Shown here: positions 10,709 through 23,552 of the stretch, one piece after another
Position numbering within the stretch: the first letter of the stretch is position 1
Layout: the number at the start of each line of letters is the position of its first letter
Assembly (NCBI GenBank): GCA_033961575.1
Contig: CM066737.1
Location: forward strand, 45,174,771 to 45,238,770
Direction: 5' to 3'
Origin: Aselliscus stoliczkanus
Taxonomy: Eukaryota; Chordata; Mammalia; Chiroptera; Hipposideridae
Length of the DNA stretch: 64,000 nt
Made by a program: the position numbers and the translations under genes
The notes under the pieces: model-generated
The model's input: the letters and a program-made list of their open reading frames with translations, nothing else
Told to the model about the DNA's origin: nothing
The model's database searches: none

Positions 10709-11245
10709 TGCATATGGTTTTGTTTTGTTTTGGTTTTAAATTTATTTATTTATATATTTTTTAAATTAGCTTCAGGTGTACTACAAAGTGCAATAGTTAT
10801 ACTTTTTATCCATCAAAGTGACAACCCCACTCTCCCAATTCTCCCCCCTACTCCTCCCCCCCATATCATACTATCTATTAAGATTCCTTTAATTCCCTTC
10901 ACCATATAATCCACATCCCGTGACTATCTATATATTCAATTACAGTTGGCATACAATGTTATACAACATCAATTTCAGGTATACAGGACAGTGATCAAGC
11001 CTCTACTCCATCCATGAAGTGGTCTCCCTAACAAGATATGTGACTATCTGACACCCCACAAAATTTTAACATTATATTCCCCGAACTCTCTTTCATATCT
11101 CTGTGTCGATACTATAGTTATCTATTTATGCTGTCTAATCCCTTCCCCTTTTCTCTCATCCCCACCCGCCTCCCAACTAGCAACCCTATTTTTCCTCTAT
11201 ATCTATGAGACTGTTTCTGTTTCTTTTGCTCATTCATTCAGTTTT

Positions 11246-12629
11246 TCAAATTCCACATATAAGTGAGATCATATGGTATTTATCTTTCTCTGACTGACTT
11301 ATTTCACTCAAGATAATAGTCTCTAGGTCCATCCATATCGTTGCAAATGGTACAATTTCATTCTTCTTTATAGCGGAGTAATACTCCATTGTATAAATGT
11401 ACCACAGTTTCTTAATCCAGTCATCTACCGATGGGCCTTTCAGTTGTTTCCAAGTCTTGGCTATTGTAGGTAGCGCTGCAATAAACATAGGGGTGCATAT
11501 ATTTTTTTGAATTAGCGTCTTGGATTACACTGTGTAGATTCCCAAGAGTGGAATTGCTGGGTCATATGGCAGTTACACTTCCAGTGTTTTCAGATACCTC
11601 CATACTGATTTCCATAATGGCTGCACCAATCTGCAGTCCCACCAACAGTGCACCAGGGTTCCCTTTCCTACACACCCTCGCCAGCACTTGTTGTTTGTTG
11701 ATTTGTTGATGATAGCCATTCTGACAGGAGTGAGGTGGTATCTCATAGAGGTTTTTATTTGCATTTCTCTGCTGATTAGTGAGGTTGAACATTTTTTCAT
11801 ATGCCTGTTGGCCATCTGTATGTCCTCTTTTGAGAAATGCCTCCTCATATCCTCTGCCGATTTTTTAATTGGGTTTTTTTTTTTGGTGTTGAATTGCATG
11901 AGTGTTTTATAAATTTTGGATATCAACCCCTTATCAGATATGTTATTGGCAAATATCTTCTCCCATTCAGTAGGCTGCCTTTTTGTTTTATTGATGATTT
12001 CATTTGCTGTTAAAAAACTTTTAAGTTTGATGTAATCCCATATGTTCATTTTTTCTTTTATTTCCCTTGCCCAAGGGGATATATCAGTAAAAATATTACT
12101 GAGGGTAATGTCTGCAAACTTACTCCCTATATTTTCTTGTAGGAGTTTTATAGTTTCAGGTCTTACATTTAAGTCTTCAATCCATTTTGAGTTTGTTCTC
12201 GTATATGGTGTAAGTAGGTGGTCTATTTTCATTTTTTTGCACGTGTCAGTCCAATTTTCCCAGCACCATTTATTAAAATATACTATCTTTACTCCAGTGT
12301 AAATTCCTGCTTCCATTGTCATAGATTAAATGACCGTATATACATGGGTTTATTCCTGGGCTCTCTATTCTATTCCATTGGTCTATGTGTCTGTTTTTAT
12401 GCCAGTACCATACTGTTTTGATTACTGTAGCCTTGTAGTATGTTTTGAGGTCAAGTAGTGTGATGCCTCCCACTTTGTTCTTATTTCTCAACATTGCCGA
12501 GGCTGTTCGGGGTCTTTTGTGGCTCCATATAAATTTTAGGATTCTATGTTCTATTTCTGAGAAAAACGTCCTTGGTAGTTTGATTGGAATTGCGTTGAAT
12601 CTATATATTGCTTTAGGCAGTATTGACAT
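11246..12629 (-). pseudogene. L1 ORF2 C-terminal region (broken)
   Basis: Three overlapping frames encode the C-terminal third of L1 ORF2: [15 protein letters not shown], then [19 protein letters not shown] and [19 protein letters not shown], then the Cys-rich segment (C-x3-[10 protein letters not shown]) at about 11600-11680, and a C-terminal WIKKLWYIYTMEYYSAI. The order and motifs are standard for mammalian L1. Frame changes at about 12300 and 11570 show decay. Confidence 0.9.
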
Positions 12630-13097
12630 TTTAACTATATTAATTCTTCCTATCCCTGAGCATGGTATGTATTTCCATTTATTTGTATCTTCTTTGATTT
12701 CTCTCTTCAGTGTCTCATAATTTTCTGAGTACAGGTCTTTTACTTTAGTTAAATTGATTCCTAGATATTTTATTGTTCTCGAAGCAATTGTAAAAGGGAT
12801 TGATTTCCTGATTTCTTCTCATAGTTTATTATTGGTGTATAGAAATGCCACTGATTTCTGAATATTAATTTTGTATCCTGCTAGCTTACCAAATTCTTGT
12901 ATCAGTTCTAGCAGTTTTTTGGTGTAGTCTTTGGGATTCTCTGTATATAGTATTATGTCATCTGCATATAATGACAATGTTACTTCCTCTTTTCCAATTT
13001 GGATGTCTTTTATTTCACTTTCTTGTCTGATTGCTGTGGCTAGAACTTCCAGAACTATGTTAAATAGCAGTGGTGAAAGAGGACAGCCTTGTCTTGT

Positions 13098-13868
13098 TCA
13101 TCGTCTTAAGGAGAAAGCTTTCAGCCTTTCCTCGTTGAGTACGATGTTTGCTGTGGGCTTATCATATATGGTGTTAATTATGTTGAGATATGATCCCACT
13201 ATTCCAAGTTTGTTAAGAGTCTTTATCATAAATGGCTGCTGGATTTTGTCAAATGTCTTTTCTGCATCTCTTGATATCATCATATGATTTTTATTTTTCA
13301 TTTTGTTAATGGGATGTACTATGTTAATTGATTTGCGGATATTGAACCAGCCTTGCATACCAGGAATGAATCCCACTTGATCGTGGTGTATGATCTTTTT
13401 AAAGAGATGATGAACTCGGTTTGCTAGTATTTTGTTGAGAATTTTTGCATCTATGTTCATTAGGGATATTGGCCTGTAGTTTTCCTTTTTTGTAATATCT
13501 TTGTCTGACTTAGGAATCAGGGTGATAGTGGCTTCATAGAAAGAGTTTGGGAGCCTTCCCACCTTTTGTATTTTTTGGAATAGTTTGAGGAGAATAGGTA
13601 CTAATTCTTTTTTGAATGATTTGTAAAATTCACCTGTGTAGCCATCTGGTCCAGGGCTTTTGTTTGTTGGAAGATTGTTGATTACTGATTCAATTTCTTT
13701 GGCAGTATTCAGTCTGTTCACAGTTTCTGTTTCTTTCTGGTTCAGACTTGGTAGATTGTATGCTTCTAGAAATTTATCCATTTCTTCCAGATTGTCGAAT
13801 TTGTTAGCATATAGTGGCTCATAGTATTTTCTTAAAATTTTCTGTATTTCTGTGGTATCTGTTGTCAC
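13098..13868 (-). pseudogene. L1 ORF2 reverse transcriptase fragment
   Basis: A 256-residue open stretch with L1 RT landmarks: [72 protein letters not shown] and a [10 protein letters not shown] block. Reading frame is lost after LKAFSLRR, before the catalytic (F/Y)ADD motif. Part of the L1 at 10719-16024. Confidence 0.95.
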
Positions 13869-15279
13869 TTCTCTTCTTTCATTTCTGATTTTATTAATTT
13901 GGGTCCTCTCTTTTTCTTGGTGAGTCTGGCTAAGGGTTTGTCGATTTTGTTTATCTTTTCAAAAAACCAACTCTTGGTTTCACTGATCTTTTGTATTTTT
14001 TTTTGTTCTCTATTTCATTTATTTCTTCTCTGTTCTTTATTATTTCCTTCCTTATGCTCCCTTTAGGCTTCTTTTGCTTTTTTTTCTAGTTCCCTTAGAT
14101 GTAAGGAGAGTCTGTTGATTTGAGATTTTTCTTCCTTCTGTAGGTAGGCCTGCACTGCTATGAACTTCCCTCTTAGGACTGCTTTCACTGCATCCCAGAG
14201 ATTTTGGGTTGCGGTGTTTTCATTTTCGTTTGTCTCAAGGTATCTTTTGATTTCCTCCTTGATCTCATTTTTGACTCACTCACTATTTAGTAGCATGTTA
14301 TTTAGCCTCCATGTATTTGTCAGCTTCCCAGATTTCTTCTTATAATTGATTTCTAGTTTCATAGCATTGTGGTCAGAGAAGACACTTGATATTATTTCAA
14401 TCTTCTTAAATTTATTGCGACTTGTTTTGTGGCCTAACATGGTTTATCTCAGAAAATGTCCCGTGTGTACATGAGAAGAATGTATATTCTGATTTATCGG
14501 GGTGACATGCTCTAAAAATATCAACAAAGTCCAGCTAGTCTAAAGTGTCATTTAAGGCCCCTCTTTCTGTGTTGATTTTCTGTCTAAAGGGTCTGTCCAT
14601 TGGTGACAATGGGGTATTGAAATCCCCTAGTATGAGAGTGTTACTGTCGATCTCTGTCTTTATGTCTGTCAAAATCTGTTATATGTAATTAGGAGTTGCT
14701 ATGTTGGGTGCATAGATGTTTATTAGGTTTATAGTGCCCTTCCTTGTCTTTTATTGTAGTCATTTTGAGGTCTATTTTGTCCAAAATAAGTATTGGTACC
14801 CCAGCTTTTTTTTTCTCATTTCCATTTGCATCAAATATCTTATTCTATCTGTAAACAGCATATATATAGGTCCTATTTTCTTATCCACTCAGCCACTCTC
14901 TGTTTTTTGATTGGAGCATTAAGCCCATTTAAAATGATTAATGATAGGTGCATATGTATTGCCATTTTATTATTTATATTCCTGGTCTTTCTGGGTTAGC
15001 TTGTTTATCCCTTTCTTTTGTTTAAAAAAGCCCTTTTAACATTTCTTGCAATGCTGGCCTGGTTGTAAAGAATTCCTTAAGCTTGTTCTTTACTGAGAAA
15101 CTCTTTATTTCTCCTTAAATTTTAAGTCATAGACATGCTGGTTAGAGCAATCTTGGTTGTAGGCCTTTATTTTGTGTCACTTTGAATATCTCCTGCCACT
15201 CCCTTCTGGCCTGCAGAGTTTCTGTAGACAATTCAGCTGTTAGTCTAACAGGAGTTCCTTTGTATGTAACCTGCTGCCT

Positions 15280-16024
15280 GTTGGAGCCAGAGGGCTCCCG
15301 CCCAGCGCCTCCCTGGCAACGCAGCACAAGCCGGGTGGAAGACGGGGATCCAAGGCCGCATGCACGAACGCATGCACACACACAATTCTGTGCCAATTCC
15401 ACCAGACCAATGAGGTCTCAGACATGATCCTCTGTGGGAGGGCCCAACCCCAACAAAACGGCGCCCTCCTTACACCACTTGCGTGCAAGCTCCACACCAG
15501 GGGAACAATAGTCCAAAAACCTCTAGCCTTTGCACCAAAGGTGCTCAGTTCAGTCCGTCCCCGCAGGCTCCCGGGCCCGGCTCTCACAGTCACTCCCTCC
15601 ACCAGGAACCAGGTAAGCGCTCACCGTTGAGCAAGCCCGTGCGCCGGCCCCACTGAATCTCCAGCCACTCTTAGCCTCACCGAGCTAAGCAAAGAGGGTC
15701 CTCACTAATTTACTGCCAGCTATCTTGGAACTTCTCTTCCCGGCAAAGGAACTCTGGGCTGGTTAGCCTGGTGTGCAGCCGGAGGGTCTCTCCCCCACCG
15801 GGGAAGCCTCCCCACCACTGGGGCCTCCCTCACGGGGTTTGCCCTCTCTTGTCTCTCCCCATCCTACCAGACCCAACGCGGCCTCCTCTTTAAGTTCTTC
15901 ACCCAGTGGTTCTGTTTATCTAGTGTTCCAGGGATCTCCAGGGTTGAATGCTGTATAATTTGCTTGTAATTTTGATGTGATTCTGGGAGGTAGTTAGCAC
16001 AGCGTCCGTCTATTCCGCCATTTT
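15280..16024 (-). promoter_or_regulatory. GC- and CpG-rich L1 5' UTR (antisense to LRCH2)
   Basis: About 745 bp of markedly GC-rich sequence within AT-rich DNA. Its minus-strand start (about 16022) is the classic L1 5' end, ..AAATGGCGGAATAGACGG... The L1 5' UTR is an internal Pol II promoter in this family. The open frames here on both strands are GC-bias artefacts. Confidence 0.65.
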
Positions 16025-16026
16025 AC

Positions 16027-16134
16027 CCTTTTTTTTTCTTTTGAGGGCCGTGTCACTGGCCCTCATATGTGAGGCCGAACTGGGGTCGCTGGCTTCCAAA
16101 GCCAGCGCTTAACCACTGCGCCACTTGGCTGGCC
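16027..16134 (-). mobile_element. short tRNA-head SINE
   Basis: T-tract with TCTTTTGAGGGCCGTGTCAC, B-box region GGCCGAACTGGGG, and a CTTGGCTGGCC end. It directly abuts the 5' end of the L1 at 10719-16024. Confidence 0.85.
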
Positions 16135-18500
16135 TTAAAGAAGGACCTTTAACATTTATTATAATACTGGTTTGGTGTTTGTGAACTCCTTTAGCTTTTT
16201 CTTGTCTGAGAAGCTCTTTATCTTGTTTTAAAAATTCTAAATGATAGCCTTGCTGGGTAGAGTAATCTGAGTTATAGGTCATTTCGTTTCATCATTTTGA
16301 ATATTCCATGCCAATGCTTTATGGTCTGCAAAATTTCTGTTGATCAATAAGCTCATTATCTTATGGGAACTCCCTTGTAGGTAACTAGCTGCTTTTCTCT
16401 TGGTGCCTTTAAGATTCTCTCTTTGTCGTTAACCTTTGACATTTTAATTATGATGTGTCTTCGTGTGGGCCTGTTTAGATTCATGTTGTTTGGGACTCTG
16501 CACTTCCTGGTCTTTTATGTCTATTTCCTTTGCCAGGTTCAAGAAGTTTTCAACCATTATTTGTTCAAATAGGTTTTCAATTCCTTGCTCTCTCTTGTCC
16601 CTTTCTGGTGCCTCTGTGATTCGAATGTACACTAGAGGTTGGGTTGTTCCAGAGGTCCCTTAAAGCGTCCTCATTTTTAAATATTCTTTCTTGTTTTTGC
16701 TCTTCTGATTGTGTGTTTTCTGCTACCTTGTCTTCCAAATAGCTGATTCGACCCTCTTCTTCATCTAATGTACTGTTAATTCCCTCTAATGTATTCTTCA
16801 TTGCAGTTATTGTATTCTTCATTTTTGACTTATTCTTTTCTGTTTTCTATCTCCATTTTAATGTTTCCAATCTCTTTGTTACAAAAGTTCTCACTGAGCG
16901 TCTGTGTAACCAGTGTTTTGAACACTGCATCTGGTAGATTGTTCACCTCCATTTCATTAAGTTCTTTTTCTTGAGTTTTGTTCTGTTCTTTCATTTAGAC
17001 ATGTTTCTTTGTCTCCTCATTTTGGCTGCCTCCCTGTGTTTGTTTCTGTATACTATCTGGATTTGCTACACACGTTTTCTGGTCTTGGTAGAGTAGCCTT
17101 GTGGAGTAGGTAACCTGTGGGGCCCAGTGGCAACTTCTACCTGTTACCGGAGCTGGGTACTACAGGTGTTTCCCTTGTGTGAGTTGTATGTGCCCTCCTG
17201 TTGTAGTTGAACGTTGATTGCTGTTGCACATTGGTGAAAGGGATAGACGCTCAGACTGGCTGACTGAGGAATGGCCATGACTAACTATAGTAGAGGAGCT
17301 CTTGTGCAAGAGTTGACTTCATGGAGCATGATTTGCTTTAGTGGGGCTCTGGTGCCTGTGTAGTCTGCCCTTGGGGTGTGTTGTTTGCAGAGGTGATTGG
17401 TTGGTACTGTACTATGATCTGAAAGTAGGGTTCCGGGTTTGTTGGTTCTAGAGCCTCTTAGGAGGGGCACTGTTGCAGGCCAAGGTCAGCCGCTGCCTGT
17501 GCCCTTCCTGGGGTCTTCGGGTATGATCTACAAAGTGATCTTCAGATGGTTGCCACTCTTGCTGTGCTTGGAGTGCCTGGGAGAGGCTAAGCTGCAAACA
17601 GAGTCTGGTTGCCACTAGTGGCAGAATTGGGGCTGCTGAGCAAGAGGTAGGGGTCAGACTGAGATCAGATGCTGCTTGTTTGGGGTTTGTGAAAATTTGA
17701 GAGATTTTAGGAAAGTCTGTAGTACTAGCCAAGACAGGCCATTTGTATGGAAAAGCCACTGGAAGCAGCTTGGGTGGGTTTGCAAGTTGGATGCACCAGG
17801 GTCTCAAGGAATCACCAGGTTGTGGCAAATGGTGCCAGCCAGGTTAGTGGAGACTCAGACTACCTTTGCCTGTGGGCTGAGTGGGGAAAGGGCTCAAAAA
17901 AGAAAAATGGCTTCTACCAGTACTTCTGCCTTGGAGAAAGCTGCCCCACTAACCCTCACCCTGACACCAGAAAATTCAGTTCCTCCCTGTATATCCTGGT
18001 GTCTTTCAAGCTGCTGCTCCCACACTGGAGTTCAAAGAGAATGAGTCCATCAGTGAGTATGTTCATGAGGGCCTTTTAAGTAGAATGCTTGTGACTTCAG
18101 CAGCCCTCTGTCTCACTCAGTCACAATCCCCGCTGGTTTTCACAGCCAGAAATTATGGGTATGTCTGTTCCTGGCACTGAAATCCTGGGCTGGGGAGCCA
18201 AATGTGGGATATGACCCCTTGCTCCTCAGGAGAGGAGCTTGGCAGCTGTGATATCCCTCCATTTTCTTAACTGCCACAACATGGGTGTGGAGCCTACCTG
18301 TTCTGTGTCTCTGCCCTCTCCAATGAGTCTAGATGTGCCTTCTTTATATCTTTAGTTATAAGACTTCTGTTCAGTTAGACTTCAGGCAGTTATCAAGGAT
18401 GCTTGTTCAGTAGTTTAGTTTTAATTTTCATGTAGTCATTGGAAGAGGTGATAAAGCATTTACCAACCTCAGCATTGTGATCGGAAGTCCAGCTGGCATG
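16135..18500 (-). mobile_element. L1 5' part: ORF1 and 5' UTR
   Basis: ORF1 C-terminal codons from about 16140 (GGACCTTTAACATTTATTA..), coiled-coil codons at 16577-16822 (NTLEGINSTLDEEEGRISYL), then about 1.5 kb of 5' UTR ending near 18495 with the antisense of ..GGTAAATGCTTTATCACC... Its 5' UTR differs from that of the L1 at 10719-16024 and matches the one at 58915-60048. Confidence 0.75.
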
Positions 18501-18978
18501 CTATTTTTTTATCATTGAGTTAGAGATTTCTGTATAAATTATAGACAAATTCTTTTATCAGATGTGTGATTTACAAATATTGTCATCCAGTCTTTGGCTT
18601 GTGTTTTATTCTCATTGTAGTATCTTTCAAAGAGCAGAAGTTTTAAATTTGTTCACGTAAAATTGGTCATTTTTAAAATTGATTGTGCAGAGAAATCTTT
18701 GCACAACTCAAGGTCACAAAGATTTATAATCTTAGTTTTACATTTTGCTCTATGATGAACTTTTAGTTAATTTCTATATATGTTGAAAGGTAGACGGGTC
18801 AAAGTTTTCTTTTTTTCAGAACTGGGATTGAACACACAGATTGATTTTTCTTAAAATATTATTGTTTAGATATAATTAAAACAGCACAAAATTCCATGAT
18901 TTAAAGTATTTAATATAGCCACAGAGTTGGGCCACCGTTACAACAATGTAGAAATGTTAGAAATCTAGAATCCTAGAA
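18500..18978 (-). mobile_element. ancient L1 pieces between younger insertions
   Basis: About 18505-18840 is old L1 ORF2 (TTATCAGATGTGTGATTTAC.., CTCAAGGTCACAAAGATTTA). From about 18850 a second old L1 3' UTR begins (CCACAGAGTTGGGCCACCG). It is cut at 18985 by a younger L1 and resumes at 33699. Confidence 0.6.
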
Positions 18979-18989
18979 AACTTTTTTTT

Positions 18990-19088
18990 TTTAAAGAGGC
19001 AATGTCACTGGCCCTCACACGTGGGACTGAACCGGGGACGCTGTCTTCCCAAGCCAGCTCTTAACCACAGTGCCACTCAGCTGGCCCC
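18990..19088 (-). mobile_element. short tRNA-head SINE at an L1 tail
   Basis: T-tract, GGCAATGTCACTGGCCCTCA, B-box complement GACTGAACCGGGG, CAGCTGGCCCC end. TSD GAAAACTTTTTTT at 18976 and 19089. It sits exactly at the poly(A) end of the L1 beginning near 19095. Confidence 0.9.
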
Positions 19089-19094
19089 GAAAAC

Positions 19095-19979
19095 TTTTTT
19101 TGTTTCAAGTTTATTGGGGTGACAATTGCTAGTAAAGTTACATAGGTTTCAGATGTACAATTCTATAAGACATCATATATATCACTATCATATTAAACAT
19201 CACTAATCATTCTACTTCCATCACCATATATTTAATCCCTTTTACCCTCATCTACCATTCCCTCCCCCCCACACACACCCTCAGGTAACCACGAAACTAC
19301 TGTCTGTTGCCTAACAGTTTCTGTTTCTTCATTTCCTTCCCTTGTTCCTTTGTTATTTTCAGCTTCATATACCACATATCAGTGAAATCATATGGTTCTT
19401 GACTTTTTCTGTCTGACTTATTTCGCTTAGCATTATAATCTCAAGATCCATCCATGTTGTCGCAAATGGCAGTGTTTCATCTTCTCTCATGGCAGAATAG
19501 TATTCCATTGTGTATATATAACACACCTTTATCTAATCATTTATTGAAGGACATTTTGGTTGTTTCAATGTTTTGGCCACCCTAAATAAAACTGCAATGA
19601 ACATTGAAGCACACGTATGTTTACAGATAAATGTTTTCAGATTTTTTGGGTAGATACCTAAGAGAGGGATTGCTGGGTCATATGGTAATTATATTTTTAA
19701 TTTTTGAGGAATCTCCACACTGCCTTCCATAGCATTTGTACCAATCTGCATTCCCACCAACAGTGTATGAGGGTTCCTTTATCTTCACAGCCTTTCCAAC
19801 ACTTGTTATTATTTGCTTGTTGATGATAGCCATTCTAACTGGTGTGAGGTGACATCTCATTGCGGTTTTGATTTGCATTTCTAAAATGATTAGTGATGTT
19901 CAGCATTTTTTCATATGTGTATTGGCCATTTGTATGTCCTCTTTGGAGAAATGTCTATTCAAGTCCTCTGTCCACTTTT
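19095..19979 (-). mobile_element. L1 copy, 3' part (continues at 26204-33698)
   Basis: L1 3' UTR (CAAGTTTATTGGGGTGACAA) and ORF2 C-terminal codons ending at GTCCTCTGTCCACTTTTTTT. The next L1 begins there, and the ORF2 sequence resumes at about 26335. The whole split element is bordered by TSD GAATC[C/T]TAGAAAACTTTT at 18968-18985 and 33699-33716 (17 of 18 identical). Confidence 0.9.
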
Positions 19980-20479
19980 TTTTGTATTATTTTTATTAGT
20001 AGTAGTAGCTACAGATGTACAAAACTATGCAATAGTTATCCTTTTCACCCCTTACAAAATGACTACCCCCTCCTCTCTACTCCCACCCCCAATATCATAC
20101 ATATATATGCATTGACTCCATCCCCACACTCTATTCCACATCCCATGATTACATATGTGTTAAATTATAGTCAACATCTAATATTAAACAGCGGCAGCTT
20201 CAGATGTACAGGGCAGTAGTCAGGCCACTACACTGTCCATGAAGTGGTCTCCCTGACAGGACATGAGTTCATCTGGTCCCTTAAAAAATATTTACAGCCT
20301 TATTGATTTTATTCCCTAAACTGTCTCTTGTATCTCTGCAGTTGTATTGTATTACCAGTTTATATTGCCTCGTCCATTCCCCTTCTCCTTCATGCCCACC
20401 CCCGTCCCATCTAGGAATCATCAGTTTTTCCTTTGTATCTCAAAAACTATTTCTGTTTATTTTGCTCATTTTCATGTCT

Positions 20480-20812
20480 TTAGATTCCACATATAAGTGA
20501 GATCATATGGTATTTGTCTTTCTCTGACTGACTTATTTCACTTAGCATAATGTTCTCTAGGTCCATCCATATTGTTGCAAATGGCAAGATCTCTTTCCGC
20601 TTTATAGCTGTGTAATACACCATTGTGTAAATGTACCACAGTTTCTTAATCCAGTCATCTACTGATGGGCATTTCGATTGTTTACAAGTCTTGGCTATTG
20701 TAAATAGTGCTGCATTGAACATAGGGGTGCATATATTTTTTTGAATTAGTGTCTTGGGTTTTTCAGGATAAATACCTAGGAGTGGAATTGCTGGTTCAAA
20801 AAGTAGTTCCAT
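20480..20812 (-). pseudogene. L1 ORF2 C-terminus
   Basis: 110 residues beginning [18 protein letters not shown] and ending DKYHMISLICGI*, the standard C-terminus of bat L1 ORF2. The stop at the left end marks the ORF2 terminus. Upstream frames are broken. Confidence 0.9.
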
Positions 20813-22122
20813 TTCCAGTTTTCTGAGATACCTCTATACTGACTTCCATAGTGGCTGTACAAATCTGCAGTCCCACCAACCGTGTAGCAGTGTCCCTTTT
20901 CCCCACAGCCCCACTAGCACTTGTTGTTTGTTGATTTATTGATGATAGCCATTCTGACCGGAGTGAGGTGGTATCTCATAGAGGTTTTTATTTGCATTTC
21001 CCTAATGACCAGTGAGGTTGAACATTTTTTCATATGCTTGTTGGCCATCTGTATGTCCTTTTTACAGAAATGTCTCTTCATACCTCTGCGTGTTTTTTAA
21101 TTGGTTTATTTGTTTTTTTGCTATGGAGTTGCATGAGTGTTCTTTAAATTTTGGATATTAACCCCTTATTAGATATATCATTGACAAATACCTTCTCCCA
21201 TGCAGTAGGCTTCCTTTCTGTTTTACTGATAGTTTCCTTTGTTGTGAAAAAACTTTTAAGTTTGATATAATCCCATATGTTCATTTTTTTCTTCTACTTC
21301 CCTTGCCTGCAGGGATATATCAGTAAAAATATTGCTCCGGGTAATGTCTGCCAATTTACTCCCTATATTTCCTTTTAGGAGTTTTATGGCTTCAGTTCTT
21401 ACATTTAAGTCTTTATTCCATTTTGAATTTGTTCTTGTGTATGGTGTAAGGAGGTGGTCCAGTTTCATTTTTTTGCATGTGTCAGTCCAATTTTCCCAGC
21501 ACCACTTATTAAACAGACTAGCTTTACTCCAATGTAAATTGTTGCTTCCCTTGTCACAGATTAATTATCTGTATATGCCTGGATCTATTTCTGGGCTCTC
21601 TGTTCTGTTCCACTGATCTATGTGCCAGTTTTTATGCCAATACCAAACTGTCTTGATTACTGTAGCCTTAGAGTAGGTTTTGATGTCTGGTAGCGTGATC
21701 CCCCCTACTTTGTTCTTCTTTCTCAGGATTGCCAAGGCCATTCAGGGTGTTTTATGGTTCCATATCAATTTTAGGATTATATTTTCTATTTCTGTGAAAA
21801 ATGCCTTTGGTAGTTTGATAGGAATTTCATTGAATCTATATATTGCTTTAGGCAGTATGGACATTTTAGCTATATTTATTCTTCCTATCCATGAGCATGT
21901 TAGGTGTTTCTTTTTATTTGTATTCTTTTATTCTTTTATTTAATAATTTTCTGAGTATATATCTTTTACTTCTTTGGTTAAATTTATTCCTAGGTATTTT
22001 ATAGTTCTTGAAGCAATTGTAAATGTGACAGTTTTCTTAATTTCTCCTTCTGCTAGTTTATTATTGGTATATGCAAATGCAACTGATTTCTGACCATTGA
22101 TTTTGTATACTGCTACCTTAAT

Positions 22123-22689
22123 TTATTTGTGTATCAGCTCCAATAATTTTTTGATGGAGTGTTTGCGGTTCTCTATATACAGTATCCTGTCATCTGCATA
22201 TAATGACAATTTTACTTCTTCGTTGCCAATTTGGATGCCTTTTATTTTTTTCTCTTTTCTGATTGCTGTGGCTAGAACTTCCAGAACTATGTTGAATAAA
22301 AGAGGAGAAATTGGACAGCCTTGTCTTGTTCCTGATCTTAAAAGGAATGGTTTTAGCTTTTCTCCATTGAGTATGATGTTAGCTGTAGGTTTATCATATG
22401 TGGCCTTTATTATGTTGAGATATGATCCTTGTATTCCCACTATGCTAAGTGTTTTTGACATAAATAGCCGTTGGATTTTGTCAAATGCTTTTTCTGCATA
22501 TATTGGTATGACCATGTGATTTTTATTCTTCATTTTGTTGATGTGGTGTATCACATTAATTGATTTATGGATGATGAACCAGCCTTGCGTACTAGGGATG
22601 AAACCCACTTGATCATGATGTATGATCTTAATATATTGCTGAATTCTGTTTGCTAATATTTTATTGAGAATTTTTGCATCTATATTCAT
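22123..22689 (-). pseudogene. L1 ORF2 reverse transcriptase core
   Basis: 188 residues with ordered RT blocks: [69 protein letters not shown], and the catalytic box [11 protein letters not shown]. The box reads YADD where L1 normally has FADD. The frame ends soon after. The endonuclease part is separate at 23553-24059. Confidence 0.95.
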
Positions 22690-23552
22690 CAGGGGTATTG
22701 ACCTGTAGTTTTCCTTTTATGTGCTGTCTTTATCTGATTTTGGAATCAGGGTGATAGTGGCTTCATAAAAGGAGTTTGGGAACCTTCCCTCCTTCTGGCT
22801 TTTTTGGAATAGTTTTAGAAGAATAGGTGATAGTTGTTTTCTGAATGTTTGATAAAATGCAGTTGTGAAACTCTCTGGTCCAGGGCTTTTGTTATTGGGA
22901 GCTAGTCAATTACTGATTCAATTTCTTTGGTAGTAGTCAGGCTGTTTAGATTTTCTGTTTCTTCTCGAGTTAGCTTTGGAAGGTTGTATGCTTTTAGAAA
23001 ATTATCCGTTTCTTCCCGATTGTCAACTTTGTTGACACATAGTTGCTCATAGTAATTTCTTAGAATATTTTGTATTTCTGTGATGTCTGCAGTCATTTCC
23101 CCTCTTTTGTTCCTGATTTTACTAATTTGAGTCCTCTCTCTTTTTTTTTTTTTTTTTTGATGAGCCTGCTAGAGATTTGTCAATTTTGTTTATCATCTCA
23201 AAAAACCAGCCCTTGGTTTCATTGATCTTTTGTATTGTTTTTCTGTTGTCCTCTATATCGTTTATTTTCGCTCTGGTCTTTATTATCTCCTTTCTTGTAC
23301 TCCCCTTGTGCTTCTTTTGCTGTTCTTTTTCCAGTTCCCTGAGGTGTAAAGATAACCTGTTGTTTGAGATTTTTCTTCCTTCTTTAGGTAGGCCTGCACT
23401 GCTATAAACTTCCCTCCTAGGACTGATTTCACTGCGTCCCAGAGATTTTGTGTCGTAGTGTTTTCATTTTTGTTTGTCTCGAGGTATCTCTTGATTTACT
23501 CCTTGAACTCATTTGTGACCCACTCGCTATTTAGTAGTATGTTATTTAGCCT

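Larger units (their letters stand above)
9890..10718 (-). mobile_element. L1 copy, 3' part (continues at 16135-18500)
   Basis: Minus-strand L1 3' UTR (ATTTGTTTCAGGTGTACAAC) and ORF2 C-terminal codons up to AATGAATATAGGGATGCATA. Contains SINEs at 9989 and 10606. The ORF1/5' UTR part of a comparable L1 resumes on the far side of the L1 at 10719-16024. About 3 kb of ORF2 is missing between the parts. Confidence 0.7.
10719..16024 (-). mobile_element. near-full-length L1 with ORF1 N-terminus deleted
   Basis: From the 3' UTR (10738-11245) through ORF2 (stop near 11246, endonuclease start near 14990) to the ORF1 C-terminal remnant (about 15020-15280). It then passes straight into a GC-rich 5' UTR that ends in the antisense of a ..ATGGCGGAATAGACGGAC.. 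L1 5' terminus near 16022. The ORF1 coiled-coil and central part are absent. Several ORF2 frameshifts make it inactive. Confidence 0.85.

Noticed and set aside
15142..15630. GC-rich overlapping ORFs on both strands, possible CpG-island gene
   Set aside because: The region is the antisense L1 5' UTR with its typical 5' terminus; open frames come from base composition.
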